From NCBI GenBank assembly GCA_963793645.1, contig CAWCAW010000001.1, forward strand, positions 1 through 64,000: 64,000 nt of DNA. The letters run 5' to 3'. This document shows positions 42,682 through 52,333 of this stretch, one piece after another. The stretch's first letter is position 1. Each line of letters begins with the position of its first letter. Both the position numbers and the translations under genes were made by a program. The notes beneath the pieces are model-generated. The model was not told the DNA's origin and searched no databases. It saw nothing but the letters and a program-made list of their open reading frames with translations. Origin of the DNA: CAWCAW01 sp963793645 (GTDB lineage: Bacteria; Actinomycetota; Acidimicrobiia; Acidimicrobiales; UBA8190).

Positions 42682-43652
42682 CGATCGGCTTCGCCGCCAC
42701 CAGCTCCGGGCTCGGCACCAAGATCGCCGCGGGTGCCGGCGGGCTCATCCTCCTCGTCGCCGTGCTCGGCGCCGGCGCCGGCGCCGGCATCGTCTCGCTT
42801 CTTGGCGGCGGCGACGCAGCTCCGTCCGCTACCGCCACGAGCGATATCCCGCCGGCCATGCTCGCCCTCTACCAAGAAGCCGCCGCCACCTGCCCCGGCC
42901 TGCCATGGACCGTGCTCGCCGCCATCGGCACGGTCGAATCCGGCAACGACACCTCCAACCTCCCCGGCGTGCACTCCGGCGCCAACTCGGCCGGCGCCGA
43001 AGGACCGATGCAGTTCGAGCCCGCCACGTTCGCCGCCTACGACCAGCCCGTCCCGCCCGGAGGTTCCAACCCGCCTAACCCCTACGACCCGACCGACGCC
43101 GTCTACACCGCAGCGCGGGACCTGTGCGCCAACGGCGCCGAGAACGGCGCCGACCTTTCCGCGGCGGTGTTCGCCTACAACCACTCGGACAGCTACGTCT
43201 CCGAGGTCCTCGACCTCGCCCAGTCCTACGGCCAGACAGAGGCCCAAACCGTCGCCGCTGGCACCGCCGGGGGGATTGCCGTCGACTGGGCCCTCGCCCA
43301 GGTCGGCACTCCTTATATATGGGGCGGCGAGACCCCCGGGGTCGGTTTCGACTGCAGCGGATTAGTCCAGGCCGCCTACAAGGAGGCGGGCATCACCCTG
43401 CCCCGGGTCGCCCAGGACCAGTATGACGCGACGGCCAAACTCGGAACCGGTGATCCTCTTGAACCCGGCGACCTTGTGTTCTTCGGTGGAGGGCCGGCAG
43501 ATGTCACCCACGTCGGGATCTACATTGGCAACGGCCAGATGGTCGATGCTCCCCACACCGGTGCGGACGTCCGAGTCGAATCAATCCCCACCACTACCGG
43601 AGCACCATGGGGCACCGATATTTACATCGGGGCAACCCAGCCGGCCGGTTGA
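42678..43652 (+). CDS. Peptidoglycan hydrolase: lytic transglycosylase plus NlpC/P60
   Basis: 324 aa, start GTG at 42678. An N-terminal membrane helix (GGLILLVAVLGAGAGAGIVSLL) anchors a lytic-transglycosylase domain (LPWTVLAAIGTVESGNDTS with the catalytic Glu near residue 86; EGPMQFEPATFAAY) and a NlpC/P60 endopeptidase domain (GTPYIWGGETPGVGFDCSGLVQAAY with nucleophile Cys near 225, and DVTHVGIYIGNGQMV with the His). This VirB1-like enzyme opens the cell wall for the conjugation channel. It is the last gene of the rightward transfer operon. Confidence 0.87.
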   Translation: MTIGFAATSSGLGTKIAAGAGGLILLVAVLGAGAGAGIVSLLGGGDAAPSATATSDIPPAMLALYQEAAATCPGLPWTVLAAIGTVESGNDTSNLPGVHSGANSAGAEGPMQFEPATFAAYDQPVPPGGSNPPNPYDPTDAVYTAARDLCANGAENGADLSAAVFAYNHSDSYVSEVLDLAQSYGQTEAQTVAAGTAGGIAVDWALAQVGTPYIWGGETPGVGFDCSGLVQAAYKEAGITLPRVAQDQYDATAKLGTGDPLEPGDLVFFGGGPADVTHVGIYIGNGQMVDAPHTGADVRVESIPTTTGAPWGTDIYIGATQPAG

Positions 43653-43688
43653 GTCGGTCTTTGACTGCACCGCTGATTTCGATAGCGG

Positions 43689-46430
43689 TCAGGCACCATA
43701 GAGAGCGAATGGTGCCCAAAACTCTGGGTCGTCAAATGGACGAGTTTTGCCGTAGCTGTGGAGGGCGTCCGAGAGCGCTTCCATGCGCTCCTCAGTTATC
43801 GAGCCGACAAGATCAAGGAGGTCGTCCACCGTCGAGGTGCGAAGCCATGCGGCAGCGGACGATAGAGCTCCGTGGAGATCGGAGCCCTGTGCCCAGTCCT
43901 TGTACAGGCGAGCCATAAGCAACGTGGTGGCCGCATCGTCAACGGGCCAACTCGCGGCTACAACCCACTCGATGCCAGCTGAGATCGCTGCCAACGGCCA
44001 CGCCTCCATCTCAGGATTCCCCAGCCGCCGCGCCGTTCCGAGGTCGCAGGCAGAACATATGAGAACCCGAACATCTGCTTCAACCGCGAGAAGATCGTTC
44101 GGCGTGAGCAGTTCCCCGTCGGCGAGGACCATGCAAGCCGCCGCCTGGCCGTTCGGCAGAACAGCAAAGGTCCCGTGGCCAGTGAAGTGCAGGAGCGAGG
44201 GCGGCGACAGAGTCGGGATCGTCGCCACCACTCGCTGCACCCATGATCTTGAGGCCCGGCTGTGCGCGAGGACGGCTCCTGGGTTCACCACCCGAGAGAC
44301 GAGGTCGGTCTCAATGGACGCGAATGGCAGAGACTGGCCCGGCAAGGGGGGTTCTTCGACGACGCAGCATTCGCCAAGCTCGTTCAACATCGGAGAGTGG
44401 CTTGAGAGCGAGTTGGACAACGCACCAGCGACGTGCACCAGCGGCCACGTCAATCCCCCTGTGGCGACGGCAACAGCGTGCGCTATGGGTGTCGCCAACG
44501 CGAGACCCGACACCACCAGGTGGAGTTCGCTGCACCGAAGCCAGTCCCGGTCGATGGAAGAGAGGTCCAAGAGGTCCCGCAGCGACGCGGTGATCTCGCC
44601 TGAGTCCACGGCGCCGTCCCATCTTGTCCGCCATTCGATGATCTCTTGGCGGACATCAACGGAACGGTGATTTCCCGTCCAGGTTCCGTCCGGCGAGCGG
44701 AAGGTTGCCACAGCGCCCCCATCGTCAAAAGCGACTGCGAGCACGGCTCCAGTTGCGCGATCCAGATCCTCGTCGACGAATTCGATCGTCGGGCGCAGCG
44801 AAAGGCGTCGTCCTCGGCCGAAGCGTGGACGGGACACGGATTGCGCGTGGACTCGCGCTGCCGACATCACCGACGCTGCGACTTCCGCCCAGCGTCCAGC
44901 AAGCCCCTGGCTCACAGCCAGACGCTCCCATCCGCCGTCTACGGAAGCTGCCCAGCGCTGGGCAAGCGGATCATGCGACTGCGCCGCCTGAATCGTCCTC
45001 TTGGCTCGCACCGCGATCGCGAGGGGGTCCGACCCGGCCGGCTCTCTCGATTGCGGCGTGCTTCCCCCGATGCCCAACTGTTGACTTACGGCAAACCTGT
45101 TGGACTCACCGATTGCGCACACATCCAGCAGCGCGTTCCATTCGGCGACGGAACCCTCCACTGGTTCAGGCTCGATAAGGCGGGCGAGCAGTTCCTCCAA
45201 AGTCTCCATGATGTCGCCGTTCCACGATGGGACGACTTCGGCTCTGCCGGCGTTGGCCTGCACGGCAGACCACCGATCGAGCATGGGTCGTAGCCGCGGA
45301 TGGGCGACGTCGAGCAGAGCTGCCGGCCCAGCACTGACTGAGGTTTCGCGTTCCTCAAGGAGCGCTCGGACGATCGCCCGAGTGATCGTTCTTGGCGTGA
45401 CGTCGTCAACCACACCAGCCGAAGGCAGTCCGAAGCCTTCCCAGAGATCGCGTGCCGATTGCAACTGCAGTGGCCGCAATCCAGCGCAATCGATATAACG
45501 CGGATACAGGTCGATCGGGCTGACCCCAGCCGGCAAACGGGTAGATACGAGTCCACCGAGCCTGGAGGTGGGAATCGCGAGCTGCGCTAACACGAGATGG
45601 TGCAGCGAGAGGACGTGTGTCTCCTGCATGTCGGCCAGAGTCGCCCCTGCGTCGAGAACCGCGGCCACTACCTCGGAGACTACGTACTGGCCCGTCTCCC
45701 CGGGTCCGTGGACATGGACGAGCCTGCGACCTGGTTCGCGGCTGGTTCGAGCACTGTCTGCACCGAGAAGGCTGCCGCTCAGACCGAGAGCGTCGAGAAA
45801 CTCCCTCAAATCCCTAGTCATAAGGAGGGCCGTGGTGGCCGTCATGAGCGATGCCGACGTGATGATCGATTCGCCCTTATGACGAGTCATTGACGCGGCG
45901 CGGCCCAGAACCGACTCCAGCGTGATCGAGTAAAACATGTGGAGGTCAGCATCTAGTGATTGGACGATCAGGGGCCGCCCTCCGGCGGCCGCAGTAGTGG
46001 ACAGAAGCAAGCACGCGATCTCGGCGAGGATCTGTTCCTCGAGCTTGTTCGACGCGTCGATCAGGTCTCCGTCGAGCAAACGGAACTCTCGGCGAGTGGC
46101 GGCGCCGAAACCGAGCAGTTCATCGTCGACCGCCAAAAGAGTGGCGATGAGGAGCGCCGCTGTGCACCTGGGAATTCCGACATCCAACCTATCCAGCCGC
46201 TCGATCAGGCGGACGGACTCGACGTCGCGAATGTCATTTCTTTGCTGGCCCATCCAATCGGCAAAGGCGTCATGGGTGACCGACAGGCGAGCCAGTACTC
46301 GGGAAGCGCTTAGATCCTCACGGTGGGTCAGACTCGACAAAAGGATTTTGAGGTCAAGTCGCTCGCCATCAACTGCGGCGTTCCAGGCGTCAATAGCCGC
46401 AGGACTGAATGTCGAAAAGTCAGTGGTCAT
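43689..46430 (-). CDS. CHAT-domain cysteine protease
   Basis: 913 aa from the ATG at 46430. The C-terminal 170 residues form a CHAT domain (caspase-like): LLHFTGHGTFAV with the catalytic His at about 752, and VRVLICSACDLGTARRLGN with the Cys at about 795, then WVVAASWPVDDAATTLLMARLYKDW and the last helices. The first 740 residues are helical and not recognised, probably a sensor or scaffold. CHAT proteases paired with repeat proteins act as abortive-infection effectors in several bacterial systems. The gene overlaps the upstream helical-repeat gene by 11 bp. Confidence 0.82.
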   Translation of the reverse strand: MTTDFSTFSPAAIDAWNAAVDGERLDLKILLSSLTHREDLSASRVLARLSVTHDAFADWMGQQRNDIRDVESVRLIERLDRLDVGIPRCTAALLIATLLAVDDELLGFGAATRREFRLLDGDLIDASNKLEEQILAEIACLLLSTTAAAGGRPLIVQSLDADLHMFYSITLESVLGRAASMTRHKGESIITSASLMTATTALLMTRDLREFLDALGLSGSLLGADSARTSREPGRRLVHVHGPGETGQYVVSEVVAAVLDAGATLADMQETHVLSLHHLVLAQLAIPTSRLGGLVSTRLPAGVSPIDLYPRYIDCAGLRPLQLQSARDLWEGFGLPSAGVVDDVTPRTITRAIVRALLEERETSVSAGPAALLDVAHPRLRPMLDRWSAVQANAGRAEVVPSWNGDIMETLEELLARLIEPEPVEGSVAEWNALLDVCAIGESNRFAVSQQLGIGGSTPQSREPAGSDPLAIAVRAKRTIQAAQSHDPLAQRWAASVDGGWERLAVSQGLAGRWAEVAASVMSAARVHAQSVSRPRFGRGRRLSLRPTIEFVDEDLDRATGAVLAVAFDDGGAVATFRSPDGTWTGNHRSVDVRQEIIEWRTRWDGAVDSGEITASLRDLLDLSSIDRDWLRCSELHLVVSGLALATPIAHAVAVATGGLTWPLVHVAGALSNSLSSHSPMLNELGECCVVEEPPLPGQSLPFASIETDLVSRVVNPGAVLAHSRASRSWVQRVVATIPTLSPPSLLHFTGHGTFAVLPNGQAAACMVLADGELLTPNDLLAVEADVRVLICSACDLGTARRLGNPEMEAWPLAAISAGIEWVVAASWPVDDAATTLLMARLYKDWAQGSDLHGALSSAAAWLRTSTVDDLLDLVGSITEERMEALSDALHSYGKTRPFDDPEFWAPFALYGA

Positions 46431-48111
46431 CGTCCACTTCACGACGCAGCTCGTCAACAAGCTCAGCCAGGTCTTCGGCGTAGGTCCCGATCCTTGCATC
46501 GTTCACCGCATCGACCGCCACATCCAGAGCCGCCTGCCGGTCCAGGTTTGCGACCCAACGCAAGACCGGAACCAACACGGACGCGCCCCGCGAGGTCGTG
46601 GCTGCGGCCCGGGCGGCCGCTCGACCTAACTCCGTTGCCTCCCGACTCCGCCCGAGCCACACGTACGTCATGCAGAGTGCTCGCAACGCCGCCGGGTCCG
46701 AGGGGTATCGGTCGCGCAATGCCTGCGCCAGTTGCTGCGCATCTGCGTGATCGCCCCCTTCGATGAGCCCGTCGACGACCAAGCAACTGGGCGCAGGTCC
46801 TATGCCATCGTCGAATGCGGCGGCCAACGCCTGCGATCGGGCTTGAGTGATCTCACCGTCACGCCACAGCGGAGTCAGCTTGGCAAGCTCGCGATCCTCT
46901 CTGAGAGACGTCCAGGATCGCTGCATCCCCTCGGGAAGTCGTATCTCGTCCCATAGTGGTATGCCGATAGAAGCGAGCGCACTTCCGGCTGCGGGTCGAA
47001 GGTCCGGATGGACGCCCAAGAGTGAAACAGATGCGATGTGTCCCCACACTTCTCGAGTGTCTCCGTCATACGCGGCGCCAGATCCAGGGGGAAGTTGACG
47101 AGTCATATCGAGAAAGAGGTCGACCTCGCGATCCGGCTCGTTTACATCGCGCCACAACTGGACAGCTCGAAAGCCTTCGAAGATCCCAGAAGTTCGAGCC
47201 CAGCGCTGGGTGTATACGAGGGCGAGCAGTCGGGAGAACCTCCCAGCGAGGGATTCTGTTGCATGGTCGATCACCGAATCGAACTCCACGTCGCTCAGCG
47301 GTTTGCCAATGACGGATTCCCAGGTGGAACGCATCACTTCGGCAGCGAGGGCCGCATCGTCGGCGACCTCGAGCAGCACCCAGATTCGACGAGCGACGCC
47401 TTCGGCGAGACCGGTCTCGGGCACGCGGAGCGCGATTCGGCGGATCAACTCCTGAGCGCCATCGGCTTGCAGTGATTGGGCGGCGGCTCGCAACACGTCT
47501 GGACGGTTGGATCCCGGAGGCTCCAACGCGCTTTGGTCGTTCCGGACCCAGTCGAGTAGCCAATCGAGCGCCAGCGTGCGATCACCCGCGGTCGCCGCCA
47601 ACGTGCTGAGCGTCGTGACCCAATGGGGACTCTGCGTCTGAGGGGAGGATCGGCCAAGGGACAACGCGAGTGATTGGCTTCCCCTCCGGGAGGCGTAGAT
47701 TGCGGCGTGGATCTGGGCTTCGGGATCGGAAGTCCGTTCGGCTGCCAGTCGCACATACCAATCCAGCGCCACGGCCGGACGGGCCACGTCGAAGAGCAGG
47801 ACGGGTTCGACCACTGCCCACGGGAACGACGCACGTAGTGATGGGGCAAGGATTGACTCGAGGATCACACGCGCCGACGCGAGATCACCACCAACGCAGC
47901 ACTGAAGGGCCGTGAGCGCCTGCGCCAGCTCGTAGGGCACTTCGCCCTCCGGCCGAAGGGCCCGTGCAGCCCGCCGCTTCTCGTCATCGCTCACAAAGCG
48001 GCCCTGCCGGAGGGAGCCAAGAACACGAGCGGCGCTCCCGACCGCCTCAGTCAGGGTTTGGTTCAGAGTCGCATATGGGCCGGTCAGGGAATCAGACGTC
48101 GGGCTCTCCAT
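46420..48111 (-). CDS. Helical-repeat (TPR-like) partner of the CHAT protease
   Basis: 563 aa from the ATG at 48111. Alpha-helical repeats run the length of the protein (DLASARVILESILAPSLRASFPW, PAVALDWYVRLAAERTSDPEAQIHAAIYASRRGS, DADAQQLAQALRDRYPSDPAALRALCMTYVWLGRSREATELGRAAA), closest to TPR arrays. It probably detects the trigger or presents the CHAT substrate. It lies between the small membrane protein and the CHAT gene, overlapping both (20 bp and 11 bp), so the three are made together. No enzymatic motif seen. Confidence 0.65.
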   Translation of the reverse strand: MESPTSDSLTGPYATLNQTLTEAVGSAARVLGSLRQGRFVSDDEKRRAARALRPEGEVPYELAQALTALQCCVGGDLASARVILESILAPSLRASFPWAVVEPVLLFDVARPAVALDWYVRLAAERTSDPEAQIHAAIYASRRGSQSLALSLGRSSPQTQSPHWVTTLSTLAATAGDRTLALDWLLDWVRNDQSALEPPGSNRPDVLRAAAQSLQADGAQELIRRIALRVPETGLAEGVARRIWVLLEVADDAALAAEVMRSTWESVIGKPLSDVEFDSVIDHATESLAGRFSRLLALVYTQRWARTSGIFEGFRAVQLWRDVNEPDREVDLFLDMTRQLPPGSGAAYDGDTREVWGHIASVSLLGVHPDLRPAAGSALASIGIPLWDEIRLPEGMQRSWTSLREDRELAKLTPLWRDGEITQARSQALAAAFDDGIGPAPSCLVVDGLIEGGDHADAQQLAQALRDRYPSDPAALRALCMTYVWLGRSREATELGRAAARAAATTSRGASVLVPVLRWVANLDRQAALDVAVDAVNDARIGTYAEDLAELVDELRREVDDDH

Positions 48112-48488
48112 GAGAGTCTCGAGATTCGGGCCGAAGAAAGACCGTTCGCTCGAGCAAGTCGACAATTTCGCTCACTGGCGTGTCAGGAGAGACGGGCAGC
48201 TCCAAGAAACCCCTCGGGCTCCACGCCCTTACGACGACGGGAGAGGAAGCATCGGGAGCATGATCCTCATCGCCGCTGAACAGCCACCCCTTGATCGCAT
48301 GAGCAAGGGACTTCACCGTCTCTGGCCCCTGCATCAGCGTGATAGCGGTCGCCGCTGAAACCAGGCCCGTAATGACAATCTCTGGCAAGACTGTTCGACG
48401 AGGTGCGCGCTCGAGTCGCCAGACCGGCCTCCACCAACTGCCTAGCGAGCTCTTGGGGCACCCGCACCGTCAGAGCCTGCTGTGACAC
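48092..48488 (-). CDS. Small protein of the CHAT cassette, probable frameshift
   Basis: The start is a GTG at 48488 with GGAGGG 4-5 nt upstream. The first part, VSQQALTVRVPQELARQLVEAG, looks like the strand-helix start of a ribbon-helix-helix or effector-associated domain. At about 48390 the frame becomes poor, while the next frame continues PEIVITGLVSAATAITLMQGPETVKSLAHAIKGWLF and VRAWSPRGFLELPVSPDTPVSEIVDLLERTVFLRP to 48092. Read together (one extra base), this gives a 131-aa protein with a hydrophobic helix, as in small adaptor proteins of CHAT loci. Two overlapping small genes are the alternative. Confidence 0.5.
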
Positions 48489-48582
48489 GCTGCCCTCCGA
48501 TTTCGGTCTGTCGCTCCGACAATAGGCGCTGGTCACAACCCGATTCGTATGGATCGTTCGTTCGCCGCGAGAGGCCCTCTCC

Positions 48583-49149
48583 CTAACGGGCAACCAGCAC
48601 GGCGACAAGAGCGCCAGCGGACATGAACGGCGCCATGGGGAGGATAAGCCTGCGGTGGGTTCGTTGCGTGAGGAATCGAGCGACGACCAGTACCGCGGCT
48701 GACCCGAAGGCGACGAGCGTGCCAGTGAAGACCGCAGCCGCGCCGAGGTAGCCGAGGTATAGGCCGATCACGCCTGCCCACTTCACGTCTCCGAGTCCCA
48801 TGCCAGCGGGAAACGCCAGACCAAGCGCGAGGTAAGAGCCGGCAAGGAGCGCCGCGCCGATGGCGGCTCGGGCAAAAGGCCACCACAACCCGGACCCGGC
48901 CGAAGCGATCACCAAGAGCACTAAGCCGCCGACATAAGCGGAAGCGACGACACGGTTGGGGATGCGCCGGGCGACCAAGTCGGTCGCGGTAACCGTGGCG
49001 GCGGCCCCCCCAAAGGCGAGATAGGCGGGAAGCTCGTCCGACCACCCGAAGTGCCAGGCCATGGCCGCCTCGATGACCGCGCCGAGGGCGCAGGTGGCCG
49101 CGATCCGGGCGGGGGTGTCGAGGCCGGGCAGCGTCTTCACGACAGTCAT
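48583..49149 (-). CDS. Prepilin peptidase (A24 family, TadV/CpaA-like)
   Basis: 188 aa, six membrane helices. Both catalytic aspartates are present: TDLVARRIPNRVV (Asp after the first loop) and AGMGLGDVKWAG, the GxGD motif. No N-terminal methylase domain, as usual for TadV. It cleaves the leader of the Flp pilin at 53214. Its start overlaps the stop of the LysM-BTAD gene (ATGA at 49146-49149), making it the last gene of the Tad operon. Confidence 0.88.
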   Translation of the reverse strand: MTVVKTLPGLDTPARIAATCALGAVIEAAMAWHFGWSDELPAYLAFGGAAATVTATDLVARRIPNRVVASAYVGGLVLLVIASAGSGLWWPFARAAIGAALLAGSYLALGLAFPAGMGLGDVKWAGVIGLYLGYLGAAAVFTGTLVAFGSAAVLVVARFLTQRTHRRLILPMAPFMSAGALVAVLVAR

Positions 49150-51896
49150 GACGTGAGGCGGATCGATCGAGTGTTGGCCGGCACGTCAGGATCGGAAGAA
49201 AGGGTGCGGTAGAGACGAGCGGTCACCTCGTCGACATCCACGTCCAAGTCGGCGAGCCGGCTCTGGAGGAGCTGCCACGTCGCGGTGACTGCGTCGTGCC
49301 GACCGTGCGCGGCGTGGAGGGCCATGAGCCGGCGGTAGGGCTCCTCGGCGTAGCGGTCCATGTCGATGATCCGCTCCAAGACGGCGAAGGCGCCGTCGGG
49401 GTGGCCGGCGTGGTCCTCGAGTTCGGCCAGGCGGAGATGGGCGTCGACGGCGCGCCGGTGGAGGTCTTGGCGGACTGGCTCGACCCACCGCTCCGCGCTG
49501 CCGGCCAGCAGGTCGCCCTGGTAGGCGTCGATCGCTTGGCGCAGCGCGGCGCTGGTCTGCTGGTCGGTGCCGGCGCGGGCGGCGTCGCCGAGCGCAGACT
49601 GGAAGTCCCACAGGTCGCAGGCGATCTCGGTCGGGCTCGGCCGGTAGTGCTCGCCGACTTTCTCCAAGACTTCGAGGGCCTCCTTGTTGGGACCCCGGAA
49701 GTAGGTGCGCAGGTCGCCGAGGGGGTGCCAGAACTGCTTGAGCACCCGATCCGGCGGGGTGTCGGGCCACAGAGCGTCCACGATCTCGTCGATGGTGGCG
49801 CCCTCGGGGCGCAGCAGGGCCCAGGCGAGCAAGGTCTGCGCCCGGGCTCGTAGGCCGGTGCTGACCGGTTGGCCGAAAGCGTTGATTCGCATGGGGCCGA
49901 GCATCTCGACCACGAGCGGCCGCTCGGATCTGCCTCGACCTTCGGGCGGAGGTGCGTCCGGCGCAGCGGTTTCGGGCCAGGGCTCCTCGTCCGGGGTCGC
50001 TTGCTCGGCACTTCCGGTCCTGTCGGCGGGGTGCAAGGTGGCGATGGGCGCAACCGGCACCTCCAACAGATCGTCGTTGTCTTCTTCATGGTTGGCTTCG
50101 TTGACCGAGCCCAGTAGCTCGACGGTCTCGTCGGCGTCGAGCCCGAACAGTTCCACGCCACTCAGCCGCTCGGCGAGCGCTGCCGGTTGAGCCGAGGTGA
50201 CCGTCCTCTCGGCGTCGACGACGAGGTGTCCGGTGGCTGCGGGGCTGTCGGAAAGGAAGAGCACGGCGATCCCGAGGCGCGGGGCCTCGGCAAGGAGCGC
50301 CGACCACCGTCCGAGCGACTCGTCGAACAGGTCGTCGAGAAGGACGAGCAGAGCCGGGAGGGGGTTTTCGGGGTTCTCTTCTCGGAACTGATCGGCGTCG
50401 GAGGCCTCGACCGCGGCCAGGCGACGGGCGCGAGCGATGCGCTCGGCCTCGACTATCCGGACCGCGTCGTCGCTGCTCGCCACCATTCGTATGTCCCCGT
50501 CGCTTGCCAGACCCGGCAACAAGCGGCTGGCCAGATCCACGGTGAGGACAACTTCTGCGGCCCGGGGCCCAGCCCGAACCAGCACGGCGGCGAGCAGGGC
50601 CCGGGCGACGGCGTCCGTCGTCGGGCCGATCAACGCCATGCCGGACAGATCTGTGACTTCCACCATGACCGCTTGGCCGTCAAGGATGCCGATCTCCAAA
50701 CGTCCGGGTTGGAGTCGGCGCTCATCGTCGTTGAACGGAAACGACGGAGCATCGTCGGCGCTTGTGGCTTCGGGCTCGATGGTGCCGTCTTGACTGGCGT
50801 GAGTCAGACGGTCGAGCGTCGGGCGGACCGGCGGAGGCGTGAGGTCTCGACCCGGCCGCGGCGGCCGGTAGCGGTAGGCGTGCCGGCGGCGGAGCCGGCC
50901 GATGGCGACAGTGGCCACTACCCCGGCGGCGAATGAGCCGGCAACGACCGAACCCGAGGGAAGCCGAACCGGTTCGGCCGCGTGCTCGCTCAGAGGTGCG
51001 GTGGTGTGATACGTCGACGCCGGATGCGTCGGCGCAGCCGGGACCGTGGTCGTCGGCGTGGTCGGCCTCGCCGCCGGAGGGCTCGCGGGCGTCGGATCGG
51101 GTGCGGTTCGCTCTGGCGGCTGGGTCAGGGCGGTGGCCGACGGCGTCGGAGCAAGTGGAGCGGCATTGGCGGGAAGGAGCAAGGTCCATCCGGGATCGAT
51201 CCAGTGGGGGTCGGTGAGCATGACCCCGCCGGGTTGGGGTCGGCCCTCGTTGAGCTGGTAGATCTCCGACCAGCGCAGCGGGTCACCAAGCTCGCGCTGG
51301 GCGATGCCCCAGAGCGTGTCGCCTCGTTGGATGACGTAAGTGTCCGGCGTGGCGACGGGCTGGGGAGCAGTGGGGGTCGGTGGCTGAGTGGTGGCCGTCG
51401 TCGCGACGATGGCAGTGACCGGGCTGATGTGGGCCGTCAAGGTGGCATCGGTAACGACGAGCGTGGCGACCGGCCGGCGTCCGACGAGCGATCCGCCGCT
51501 ACCCGCTCCCCCGGGCGCGGTGTGGCCCGGGCGGGGGGCGAGCGTGAGGCAGGCGACGATGACCGCGGCGACGAGGCGGCCGGTGAGCGGTTGGAACACC
51601 CCGGCTACCGGGAGGTGGGGGGCGTGGCGTCCGGAGAGCGCGGCGGGCACTTCGATCGCGAGTGAGACGACCAGGATGGCCCAGGTGATCCAGACGATCA
51701 CGGCGAGAGCGTCGACGAGGGCTTGGGCGGGGATGCCTTGGCGGTTAAGGGCTCGGCCGATCTGCGACGCGCTCGGAACGTGGTGTGGCAAAGGCCAGCC
51801 GACGAAGTGCCACAGCGCCCACGGGATGGCGCCGACGAGGGCGACGAGCAGCACGAGGGCACCGAGACCTTTGGCGATCCGGGCGAGGCGGGTCAC
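49146..51896 (-). CDS. LysM and BTAD domain membrane protein
   Basis: 916 aa, start GTG at 51896. Three N-terminal membrane helices lead to a LysM domain (TYVIQRGDTLWGIAQRELGDPLRWSEIYQLNEGRP), a Pro/Thr-rich linker, a fourth helix near GSVVAGSFAAGVVATVAIGRLRRRH, an FHA/ParA-like intermediate region, and a C-terminal BTAD domain with winged helix (VVEMLGPMRINAFGQPV, LLRPEGATIDEIVDALWPDTPP, ELEDHAGHPDGAFAVLERIIDMDRYAEEPYRRLMALHAAHGRHD). LysM would touch peptidoglycan outside and BTAD would sit inside, so it could link wall contact to regulation of pilus assembly. Such LysM-BTAD proteins accompany Tad loci in actinobacteria. Confidence 0.8.
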   Translation of the reverse strand: MTRLARIAKGLGALVLLVALVGAIPWALWHFVGWPLPHHVPSASQIGRALNRQGIPAQALVDALAVIVWITWAILVVSLAIEVPAALSGRHAPHLPVAGVFQPLTGRLVAAVIVACLTLAPRPGHTAPGGAGSGGSLVGRRPVATLVVTDATLTAHISPVTAIVATTATTQPPTPTAPQPVATPDTYVIQRGDTLWGIAQRELGDPLRWSEIYQLNEGRPQPGGVMLTDPHWIDPGWTLLLPANAAPLAPTPSATALTQPPERTAPDPTPASPPAARPTTPTTTVPAAPTHPASTYHTTAPLSEHAAEPVRLPSGSVVAGSFAAGVVATVAIGRLRRRHAYRYRPPRPGRDLTPPPVRPTLDRLTHASQDGTIEPEATSADDAPSFPFNDDERRLQPGRLEIGILDGQAVMVEVTDLSGMALIGPTTDAVARALLAAVLVRAGPRAAEVVLTVDLASRLLPGLASDGDIRMVASSDDAVRIVEAERIARARRLAAVEASDADQFREENPENPLPALLVLLDDLFDESLGRWSALLAEAPRLGIAVLFLSDSPAATGHLVVDAERTVTSAQPAALAERLSGVELFGLDADETVELLGSVNEANHEEDNDDLLEVPVAPIATLHPADRTGSAEQATPDEEPWPETAAPDAPPPEGRGRSERPLVVEMLGPMRINAFGQPVSTGLRARAQTLLAWALLRPEGATIDEIVDALWPDTPPDRVLKQFWHPLGDLRTYFRGPNKEALEVLEKVGEHYRPSPTEIACDLWDFQSALGDAARAGTDQQTSAALRQAIDAYQGDLLAGSAERWVEPVRQDLHRRAVDAHLRLAELEDHAGHPDGAFAVLERIIDMDRYAEEPYRRLMALHAAHGRHDAVTATWQLLQSRLADLDVDVDEVTARLYRTLSSDPDVPANTRSIRLTS

Positions 51897-52333
51897 GGGT
51901 TGCCGCGCTGCTCGGCCGTGGCGGTGCCGGTGCCCGAAACGGTGATGTGGTCGATCCCGGCCAGAGAGAGGATCTGGGTGGGCTGGCTGATGGTGACGGT
52001 CACAGTGACCTGCTCACCGGTCACCTGAACGGTGCCGGAGTGGCCGGAGTTTGCGAGGTATCTCTCTGCGTCAGTGGTGGCCTGGTCGGCGTCGAGGGTG
52101 ATCTGTCCGGTCGAGCGGTAGAGGGGGATGTTGAGAGCTTGGGCGCCGGCTCGGGCCGCGGCTTGGGCGTCGTCGATGGCCTGGACCTTGGCCGACAGGG
52201 CGAGTCCGCCGTCGAGGACCAGGCCGGCCATGACGATCAGAGCAACGGTGAAGATCACGACAAAGGCCGTGACCATCCCGGACTCCGATTCACCGAAGCG
52301 GGATCGCACCTGCGTGAGTGTGGTGGCGGTCAT
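51893..52333 (-). CDS. TadG-like pilus protein
   Basis: 146 aa from the ATG at 52333. Near the N-terminus ESGMVTAFVVIFTVALIVMAGLVLDGGLALSAKVQAIDDAQAAARAGAQAL is the TadG-type membrane helix with the Flp-like cleavage region and the following amphipathic helix; the rest is an extracytoplasmic beta-rich domain (TVQVTGEQVTVTVTISQ). It is a minor pilin-like component. Overlaps by 4 bp both the downstream LysM-BTAD gene and the upstream TadE-like gene. Confidence 0.78.
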   Translation of the reverse strand: MTATTLTQVRSRFGESESGMVTAFVVIFTVALIVMAGLVLDGGLALSAKVQAIDDAQAAARAGAQALNIPLYRSTGQITLDADQATTDAERYLANSGHSGTVQVTGEQVTVTVTISQPTQILSLAGIDHITVSGTGTATAEQRGNP

